Source of the DNA: an uncultured Faecalibacterium sp.
Lineage (GTDB): Bacteria > Bacillota > Clostridia > Oscillospirales > Ruminococcaceae
Direction: 5' to 3'
NCBI GenBank assembly: GCA_934526125.1
Contig: CAKSZU010000039.1
Coordinates: 1-17,801, forward strand
DNA: 17,801 nucleotides
The notes beneath the pieces are model-generated. The model saw only the letters and a list, made by a program, of their open reading frames with translations. It searched no databases and had not been told where the DNA came from. The position numbers and the translations under genes were made by a program. This document shows, in pieces, positions 5,852 to 11,324 of this stretch (position 1 is its first letter; the number at the start of each line of letters is the position of its first letter).

Positions 5852-8092
5852 ATGAGAGAGATCATTTCTTTGAATGAAAACTGGACTCTGTCCTTCCCCA
5901 AGGGCGACCACGCCACCGAGCAGGTCAACCTGCCCCACACCTGGAACGCTGTGGACGGCAACGACGGCAACGGCAGCTACCTGCGCACCACCGGTGTCTA
6001 CACCCGCACCTTCGTGCAGCCCAAGCAGCCTCTGGCCGGCGGCCGCACCTACGTTGAAGTTCTGGCAGCTGCCCTGAACTCCACCGTGAAGGTCAACGGT
6101 CAGGTCGCCACCACCCACGAGGGCGGCTTCTCCATCTACCGTGCAGACATCACCGATCTGTGCCACGAGGGCGAGAACGAGCTGAGCATCGAGGTCTCCA
6201 ACGAGGACACTCCCTCCATGTATCCCGCATCTGCCGACTTCACCTTCTACGGCGGTCTGTACCGCGGCGTCAACCTGATCAGCGTACCCAACGCACACTT
6301 TGATCTGGACTACTATGGCGGCCCCGGCATCATGGTCACCCCCGTTCCCACCGAGGACGGCGGCGCAAACTTCACCATCAAGAGCTTCGTCACCAACCCC
6401 GCTGACGATCTGACCGTGCTGTACTCCATCGAGGACTGCTACGGCAACGAGGTCGCCTCTGCTGTCCGCGGCTCCGCTGACACCGAGGTCACCATCTATG
6501 TTCCCGATGCTCAGCTGTGGAGCATGGACGAGCCCAACCTGTACACCGTCATCGCAAAGCTGCAGCGCAACAACGAGGCTGTGGATGAGATCTACGCAAA
6601 CGTCGGTGTCCGCAGCTTCAAGGTCACCCCGGAGGAGGGCTTCTCCATCAACGGCGTACCCACCCCGCTGCGCGGCGTGTCCCGTCATCAGGACCGCGTC
6701 TACGAGGGCAACGCTCTGACCGCCGAGGAGCACTACGAGGACGCCATGCTGATCAAGGAGCTGGGTGCCAACACCATCCGTCTGGCTCACTATCAGCACA
6801 GCCAGGACTTCTACGACGCCTGCGATGAGATTGGTTTCGCCGTCTGGGCTGAGATCCCCTTCATCAGCGTCTTCAAGAAGGGCGAGGATGCTCACAAGCA
6901 CGTCATCGAGGAGATGAAGGAACTCATCATCCAGAACTACAACCACCCCTCCATCATGTTCTGGGGCATCTCCAACGAGATCCTGATCGGCGGCATCTCT
7001 CAGGAGCTGGTGGACACCCACCACGACCTGCAGAAGCTGTGCAAGGAGCTGGATCCCACCCGTCTGACCACCATTGCACACGTTTCCACCACCCCGGTCA
7101 ACGGCCCCATGCACCACATCACCGACCTGGAGAGCTACAACCACTACTTCGGCTGGTACGGCGGCAAGATGGAAGAGAACGGCCCCTGGCTGGACAAGTT
7201 CCATGCTGAGCACCCCGACATCTGCATCGGCATCTCCGAGTACGGCTGCGAGGGCATCATCAACTGGCACAGCAACACCCCGCAGTGCAAGGACTACACC
7301 GAGGAGTACCAGGCCCTGTACCACGAGCACATGGCTCAGGTCTTCGAGGACCGTCCCTGGGTGTGGGCTTCCCACGTCTGGAACATGTTCGACTTCGGCT
7401 GCGCTGCCCGTAACGAGGGCGGTGTCCGCGGCCGCAACAACAAGGGCCTGATCACCATGGACCGCAAGACCAAGAAGGACAGCTACTATGTCTACCAGGC
7501 ATACTGGACCAAGGCACCCATGGTCCATATCGCCGGCCGCCGCCACGCTCAGCGCGCAGGCGAGACCACCGAGATCAAGGTCTACTCCAACCAGGATACC
7601 GTTGTGCTGTACGTCAACGGCAAGGAAGTCGGCCAGCAGACCGCTCACCGCGTCTTCAAGTTCGATGTTGCCCTGAACGAAGGCTTCAACACCATTCTGG
7701 CCGTTGCAGGCGATGTGAAGGATTCCATCACTCTGGAGAAGGTCGCTGAGGAGCCCGCTTACTACACCCTGCCCGAGTTCAACGAGCGCCAGGAGGGCGT
7801 TGCCAACTGGTTCAAGCAGCTGGGCAGCATGGATCTGGCCGCTCCGATGGAGTTCCCCGAGGGCTATTACAGCATCAAGGACACCATGGACGAAATCGCC
7901 AAGAACGAAGAGGCTCTGGCCATCGCTTCCAAGGCTGTCAAGCTGGCCACCAACTTCGACATCAAGCCCGGCGTCGGCATGTGGGACATGATGAAGAAGA
8001 TGACTCCGGAGTCCATGAGCAACATGATCTCCGGCATGCCCGACGGCTTCATCGAGAGCCTGAACGCAAAGCTGACCAAGATCAAGAAGTAA
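5852..8092 (+). CDS. Glycoside hydrolase family 2, beta-galactosidase-like, cytoplasmic
   Basis: A 746-residue retaining glycosidase. Order: jelly-roll sugar-binding domain (1-145), Ig-like domain (about 155-255), TIM barrel (about 260-550), a beta-domain of DUF4982 type (about 555-630) and a C-terminal helical stretch (about 645-746) found only in some GH2 enzymes. Acid/base Glu376 lies in FWGISNEI (370-377) and nucleophile Glu463 in ISEYGCEG (461-468); the latter is typical of Firmicutes beta-galactosidases. NNKG (529-532) fits the N-x-K pattern of beta-glucuronidases, but related beta-galactosidases have N-D-K-G there, so glucuronide is a less likely substrate. No signal peptide, so it acts on imported sugar. 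AAGGAG at 5838-5843, 8 nt before ATG. Arginine codons are almost all CGC/CGT, suggesting high expression. Confidence 0.93.
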   Translation: MREIISLNENWTLSFPKGDHATEQVNLPHTWNAVDGNDGNGSYLRTTGVYTRTFVQPKQPLAGGRTYVEVLAAALNSTVKVNGQVATTHEGGFSIYRADITDLCHEGENELSIEVSNEDTPSMYPASADFTFYGGLYRGVNLISVPNAHFDLDYYGGPGIMVTPVPTEDGGANFTIKSFVTNPADDLTVLYSIEDCYGNEVASAVRGSADTEVTIYVPDAQLWSMDEPNLYTVIAKLQRNNEAVDEIYANVGVRSFKVTPEEGFSINGVPTPLRGVSRHQDRVYEGNALTAEEHYEDAMLIKELGANTIRLAHYQHSQDFYDACDEIGFAVWAEIPFISVFKKGEDAHKHVIEEMKELIIQNYNHPSIMFWGISNEILIGGISQELVDTHHDLQKLCKELDPTRLTTIAHVSTTPVNGPMHHITDLESYNHYFGWYGGKMEENGPWLDKFHAEHPDICIGISEYGCEGIINWHSNTPQCKDYTEEYQALYHEHMAQVFEDRPWVWASHVWNMFDFGCAARNEGGVRGRNNKGLITMDRKTKKDSYYVYQAYWTKAPMVHIAGRRHAQRAGETTEIKVYSNQDTVVLYVNGKEVGQQTAHRVFKFDVALNEGFNTILAVAGDVKDSITLEKVAEEPAYYTLPEFNERQEGVANWFKQLGSMDLAAPMEFPEGYYSIKDTMDEIAKNEEALAIASKAVKLATNFDIKPGVGMWDMMKKMTPESMSNMISGMPDGFIESLNAKLTKIKK

Positions 8093-8119
8093 TTCCGGAT
8101 CGGGTCCCCATAAAGCAAT

Positions 8120-8167
8120 AAAGCTCCCCGGCAGGCAGCTGCAATGCAGCGTCTGCCGGGGAGCTTT
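8120..8167 (+). terminator. Terminator hairpin after the GH2 gene
   Basis: AAAGCTCCCCGGCAGGC (8120-8136) pairs with 8151-8167 (one G-U pair) around a 14-nt loop that can itself pair (GCTGCAATGCAGC). The stem is strong, but the downstream T-run is short (TTT then GCTG). On the other strand it is followed by TTTATTGCTTTAT, so it may also stop the leftward membrane-protein operon. Confidence 0.7.
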
Positions 8168-8202
8168 GCTGTGCGGATTTCTCTTCTGCTTCCCGGATAC
8201 AG

Positions 8203-8242
8203 CAGCAGCCGCCCGCAGAGATGGTTCTGCGGGCGGCTGCTG
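8203..8242. repeat. Perfect 17-bp inverted repeat between convergent genes
   Basis: CAGCAGCCGCCCGCAGA (8203-8219) pairs perfectly with 8226-8242 around a GATGGT loop. It has no T-run on either side, so it is not a standard terminator. It sits between the GH2 terminator and the end of the leftward 68-aa gene and would be the first structure after that gene's stop. Confidence 0.6.
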
Positions 8243-8298
8243 TACGCGTGAGAGTCTGGAAGGTGACTCGGGATCGCTTCAAAAGGGAACGGGAGCGC

Positions 8299-8505
8299 TT
8301 ATCTCTTCTTTTTACGCTTCGTTTTGGGGCGGGAGGCCGCGCCGGGATAGCCCATGGGGTGGGTCTTGCGGTAGGCGCGCCACTCCATGATCTGCGGAAC
8401 GAGATAGTTCAGCAGAAGCACCACAACGGGCACACCAATGATCACCCAGATCAGCTGGTCGGCATGGGGTTTGGTGAGGTAATCGATCCATTCGCTCCAG
8501 TTCAT
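8299..8505 (-). CDS. Small single-span membrane protein with basic tail
   Basis: A 68-residue hypothetical protein. One hydrophobic segment (about 18-38, LIWVIIGVPVVVLLLNYLVP) is followed by a strongly basic C-terminus (KTKRKKKR), which predicts N-out/C-in topology by the positive-inside rule. The ATG at 8505 is chosen over an in-frame ATG 12 codons upstream because AAGGAG (8511-8516) directly precedes it. It lies 43 nt after the TM2-domain gene on the same strand, so the two are probably co-transcribed. I recognise no family; a role with the TM2 protein is only suggested by adjacency. Confidence 0.7.
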   Translation of the reverse strand: MNWSEWIDYLTKPHADQLIWVIIGVPVVVLLLNYLVPQIMEWRAYRKTHPMGYPGAASRPKTKRKKKR

Positions 8506-8548
8506 AGAAACTCCTTCGTTGTTCAGAAAATGCGGGCACACTCCCGGG

Positions 8549-9142
8549 TCAGATCACGATATCGCCGTTCTCATCCGCCTGCATGGGCAGGGCGATGAGC
8601 AGGTCCGTGACGCAGAGGAAGAAGGGGATGACCGTCCAGAAGAACAGGGTATAGAACGCTGCCAGCCAGTACCGCTTCTCATAGTAGCGGTGGCCGCCGC
8701 ACCAGCCCAGCAGAAGGCACAGGAGGATATATTTCTTCTTGTTCACCTTGTGTTTGGTACGGTTCTTTTTCCAGTCGTGGTATTTGCCGATGAGGCCCTT
8801 GCCTTTTTCGTTCTCGACGTCGATGCCGGCTTCCATCTTGGCATCCTGCAGGGCCAGTTCCGCCTTGATGAAGTCGTCGCGGGTGAGTTGCTCGCCGGTC
8901 TCCAGCTTCTTGAAGACGTCATCCGTCACCTGCTGGCGGCTGCCGGTACCGTAGTAGCCGGTCTTCCACTCGTCGTTGTTTTCATCGTACTGCTCCACAT
9001 CGCCCAGCAGTTCGCCGGTGGTGGGAGTATGGGCTTCTTCGGCGGGGGCGGCCTGCGCGTCCGTTTCCGGCTGTGCAGGGACAGTCTCCGGGGTGTCAGC
9101 CGTCTCGGCGGGGGTCTCGGTCAGCTTTTTTTCTTCTGCCAT
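8549..9142 (-). CDS. TM2-domain membrane protein
   Basis: A 197-residue protein. The first 60 residues are acidic and rich in Pro, Ala, Thr and Glu, probably disordered. Residues 60-120 are charged and helical. A basic linker (KKNRTKHKVNKKK, 125-137) leads into a C-terminal TM2 domain (about 137-185): hydrophobic helix, then GGHRYYEKRYW (149-159), then a second helix ending LCVTDLLIAL. The G-x-H-R-x-Y turn between two helices is the mark of the TM2 family (Pfam name TM2), whose function is not settled. Start at 9142 with a modest GGAAGG site about 9 nt upstream. It is followed by the 68-aa membrane protein gene and lies downstream of the sugar symporter on the same strand, separated from it by two dyads. 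Confidence 0.82.
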   Translation of the reverse strand: MAEEKKLTETPAETADTPETVPAQPETDAQAAPAEEAHTPTTGELLGDVEQYDENNDEWKTGYYGTGSRQQVTDDVFKKLETGEQLTRDDFIKAELALQDAKMEAGIDVENEKGKGLIGKYHDWKKNRTKHKVNKKKYILLCLLLGWCGGHRYYEKRYWLAAFYTLFFWTVIPFFLCVTDLLIALPMQADENGDIVI

Positions 9143-9179
9143 GGGTCGTTTTTCCTTCCGGGTTCATAATATCAGAAAT

Positions 9180-9208
9180 CCTGCGGCAGAGGAAGCCCCC
9201 GCCGCAGG
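9180..9208 (-). terminator. Hairpin between symporter and TM2 gene, possible terminator
   Basis: CCTGCGGC and GCCGCAGG form a perfect 8-bp stem with a 13-nt loop. Leftward it is followed by ATTTCTGATATT, a weak T-rich tract. It may stop symporter transcription before the TM2 gene. The leftward TGATATTAT at 9166-9174 resembles an extended -10 but would leave a leader of only about 17 nt. Confidence 0.4.
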
Positions 9209-9225
9209 ACGTTCTGGTTCTGATT

Positions 9226-9248
9226 CAGGATATCACACTGTGATCCTG
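9226..9248 (-). promoter_or_regulatory. Dyad downstream of the symporter gene
   Basis: CAGG-AT-ATCACACTGTGAT-CCTG holds a 13-bp near-perfect palindrome (ATCACA-C-TGTGAT) enclosed by CAGG/CCTG. It lies 34 nt after the symporter stop. It could be an RNA hairpin that caps the transcript 3' end or a protein site; there is no U-run in the leftward direction. Confidence 0.35.
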
Positions 9249-9282
9249 TTTTCAAGGGTTCCGCAGAGTTTGAAGAATTGGC

Positions 9283-10911
9283 TTAGCCCTGCTTTGCAGC
9301 AGCCTCAGCCTTGATGCGGCCGATCTCAGCCTGGATCTCTTCCATCTTCTCCTTGGTCAGGGGATAGAAGTGCATCGCCACGACGTTGCACAGCCAGCCG
9401 ACGATGGGCAGCAGGACGAAGCAGCCGATGGTTGCCCAGAAGATGCCGTCAGAGTACGGAGTCATGGTATCGGGCAGAGCATCCTTGAAGCCGGCGGCGG
9501 AGTAGAACAGAGCAACAACGGTGGCTGCCAGAGAGGAGACCAGCTTATCAACGAAGCTGAACAGGGTGCCCATCAGGCCGGGGACGTACTTACCGGTACG
9601 ATAGACTTCGTAGTCGGCGCAGTCAGCGGTCATGGTGATAACGATGGAGGAAGACAGAGCCTGCACACCGCGCCATGCGATGATCAGCAGGATGAAGATC
9701 AGAGCGGTTGCCGACCAGCCGGTGAACAGGGAGCCCCAGGTCTCAGGCTTGATGATACGGAAGGCGGGCAGAGCAAACTTGGCAGCATCGCCCTTCGGGT
9801 TGACGAAGAACAGGAATGCAGCGATGATCACGGAACCAATAATACCGCCATAGGTGCCAGTCATCATGGAAGCCTTCTGGCCCAGCTGACGAGCGATCTT
9901 GTTCATCAGCAGGATGGAGATCAGAGCGATGGGGATGGAGGTGATCTGAGAGTAGCTGGAGTATGCGGCGTAGTTGCCGAACACGATGCCGAACAGGCAG
10001 ATCATAACGGTAGAGTTGCTCATGGTGGACATGAACAGCTTATCGGTAGAAGCAGAGACGACCAGCATCTGGATCGCGCGGTTGTGTGCCAGGGTATCGG
10101 CATAATCCTTGATGCCAACCTTCTGAGCGGTGCCCAGACCGAAGTACTTGGAGTTATCCTTACGCCACAGAGCAATGATCGCGCAGACAGCGAAGACAGC
10201 AGACAGGCCGCCGAACATCAGCTGCATGGTGGTGAACAGGTGGGGGTTGTAGAAAGCGGACAGATTGCCGCCGGACTTCTCAACGATGCCGGCCAGGTTG
10301 GGGTTCTGAGCGACCAGAGCAGCGATCTCCTCTGCGTTGTTCTCAGCAGTCAGGCTGAACTTCGGGACCAGGTTATCGGTGACGATAACGGGGATCAGGA
10401 TGCTCATCAGGATGATGTTGTAGACGGTATCGCACATTGCGAAGATGGGGCGCTGCTTGGGATCGTTGGTCAGGCAGGTCTGAGCAGACTTGGTGACAAC
10501 GCACTGGCAGGTGTAGCCGATGATGTAGATCATGTAGATCACGATGAAGGCCGGGAAGCGGACGCTCATGCCCATCTTCGGGATGAAGTTGAACATCACG
10601 AAGGTGGTAGCGAACATGATGATCTGGCCGATGACGATGAACGGACGGTTCTTACCGAACTTGCCGTTGGTCTTATCGACCATCATGCCGACGAACGGGT
10701 CAGTGACACCGTCCCAGATACGCATGATGGTAACAATGGAACCGGCCAGCACGGATGCCAGACCGACGATACCGATCAGGAAGTAGCTGATGTAGCCGAC
10801 CACCATCATGTAGGTGTTGGTGGAGGTGTTGTTCAGAGCGTACATCATGATCTCCCACATTTTCGCTCTGTGGATGCCGTTTTCCTCAAGCGGCTGTTTG
10901 ACCTTTGCCAT
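9283..10911 (-). CDS. GPH-family sugar:cation symporter (MelB/XylP/UidB type)
   Basis: A 542-residue, about 12-helix major-facilitator protein of the glycoside-pentoside-hexuronide:cation symporter family, which imports glycosides with Na+ or H+. The family signature is at 64-90: RIWDGVTDPFVGMMVD followed by TNGKFGKNRP, with Asp67, Asp71 and Asp79. The C-terminal ADCADYEVYRTGKYVPGLMG region also fits. It is longer than most members (about 450-500) because of a hydrophilic insert around 180-226 in a loop after the fifth helix. AAAGGAG at 10921-10927 is 9 nt before the ATG. It is divergent from the GH3 gene and shares a cis-element with the GH2 and GH3 genes, so it probably imports their substrate. 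Arginine codons are mainly CGC/CGT. Confidence 0.92.
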   Translation of the reverse strand: MAKVKQPLEENGIHRAKMWEIMMYALNNTSTNTYMMVVGYISYFLIGIVGLASVLAGSIVTIMRIWDGVTDPFVGMMVDKTNGKFGKNRPFIVIGQIIMFATTFVMFNFIPKMGMSVRFPAFIVIYMIYIIGYTCQCVVTKSAQTCLTNDPKQRPIFAMCDTVYNIILMSILIPVIVTDNLVPKFSLTAENNAEEIAALVAQNPNLAGIVEKSGGNLSAFYNPHLFTTMQLMFGGLSAVFAVCAIIALWRKDNSKYFGLGTAQKVGIKDYADTLAHNRAIQMLVVSASTDKLFMSTMSNSTVMICLFGIVFGNYAAYSSYSQITSIPIALISILLMNKIARQLGQKASMMTGTYGGIIGSVIIAAFLFFVNPKGDAAKFALPAFRIIKPETWGSLFTGWSATALIFILLIIAWRGVQALSSSIVITMTADCADYEVYRTGKYVPGLMGTLFSFVDKLVSSLAATVVALFYSAAGFKDALPDTMTPYSDGIFWATIGCFVLLPIVGWLCNVVAMHFYPLTKEKMEEIQAEIGRIKAEAAAKQG

Positions 10912-11024
10912 AGAGGTTTTCTCCTTTCAATTGCGGAGGGGCGATCTCCGAACCGCCCTTCCTTCCATTCCGAACCTCCCCATACTGCGGCTGCCACTCC
11001 GCGGTGCGGGGATTTTATGTCTTT

Positions 11025-11030
11025 ATTATG
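11025..11030 (-). promoter_or_regulatory. Candidate -10 of the symporter promoter
   Basis: The leftward strand reads CATAAT, with CTAACA (11049-11054) 18 nt upstream as a poor -35. The leader would be about 105 nt and includes an inverted repeat GGGCG/CGCCC at 10939-10958, about 12 nt before the ribosome binding site. The 12-mer cis-element at 11052-11063 ends 21 nt upstream of this -10. Confidence 0.4.
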
Positions 11031-11051
11031 AACACATTTTTGAAATTCTGT

Positions 11052-11063
11052 TAGTAATATTTT
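11052..11063 (-). promoter_or_regulatory. Shared cis-element upstream of the symporter gene
   Basis: Read leftward, AAAATATTACTA is identical to 5724-5735 upstream of GH2 and differs by one base from 11222-11233 upstream of GH3. All three copies are oriented towards their gene. Confidence 0.5.
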
Positions 11064-11098
11064 GAGGTAAAACAGGACGATTTTACTATTTTGAGACA
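11055..11098. repeat. Direct repeats in the symporter/GH3 divergent region
   Basis: TAATATTTTGAGGTAAA (11055-11071) and TACTATTTTGAGACAAA (11084-11100) are imperfect direct repeats, with TATTTTGAG exact in both, 29 bp apart start to start. Between and overlapping them, GTAAAA (11067-11072) and TTTTAC (11081-11086) form a 6-bp inverted repeat with an 8-nt spacer. This looks like a regulator binding region for the divergent promoters. Confidence 0.45.
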
Positions 11099-11144
11099 AA
11101 TTTCACAACTCGCAAAAAACGTATTGGGCTAGTTGCACAAAAAA

Positions 11145-11157
11145 GTGATATACTAGT
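11145..11157 (+). promoter_or_regulatory. GH3 upstream promoter P1 (extended -10 TGA-TATACT)
   Basis: GTGATATACTAGT is identical to the GH2 promoter core at 5775-5787 and is followed by A then CAGCAC. The extended -10 is at 11146-11154. A transcript from here would have a leader of about 165 nt. Confidence 0.5.
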
Positions 11158-11211
11158 ACAGCACATTGCCGGTTTCCCCGTTTTTCCCGAAAAGAATATC
11201 GGAATCGTGCG

Positions 11212-11241
11212 GAAATATCCAAAAATATTTCTAGTCTGTCC
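11212..11241 (+). promoter_or_regulatory. Dyad and shared cis-element upstream of GH3 promoter P2
   Basis: GAAATAT and ATATTTC (11212-11231) form a perfect 7-bp inverted repeat with a 6-nt spacer. Overlapping it, 11222-11241 matches 17 of 20 bases of the element before GH2 (AAAATATTTCTAGTCTGTCC). The 12-mer part ends 22 nt before the P2 -10, the same distance as in the symporter promoter. Confidence 0.5.
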
Positions 11242-11255
11242 GGCCCGGGATTTAT

Positions 11256-11261
11256 TATAAT
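11256..11261 (+). promoter_or_regulatory. GH3 downstream promoter P2 (-10 TATAAT)
   Basis: A consensus TATAAT 64 nt before the GH3 ATG, with no clear -35; the shared cis-element occupies the region where an activator would sit. A short stem (GGCCC/GGGCC, 11278-11295) lies in the leader. Confidence 0.5.
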
Positions 11262-11324
11262 AGGTACAACGATCCCCGGCCCTATGGCATGGGCCAGGCC
11301 TGAAAAAATAAAGGAGAAACATTT

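Noticed and set aside
4855..5970. A 372-residue N-terminal extension of the patatin frame, which would make a fusion protein
   Set aside because: It runs antisense through the whole HAD gene and both divergent promoters; the patatin start at 4854 has an AAAGGAGG site and gives the normal N-terminus.
5849..7648. A 599-codon open frame antisense to GH2
   Set aside because: Same mirror-image composition; the sense strand encodes GH2 with intact catalytic residues.
9370..11031. A 553-codon open frame antisense to the symporter
   Set aside because: Low-complexity Asp/Gly/His-rich translation, covering the divergent promoter region; no ribosome binding site.
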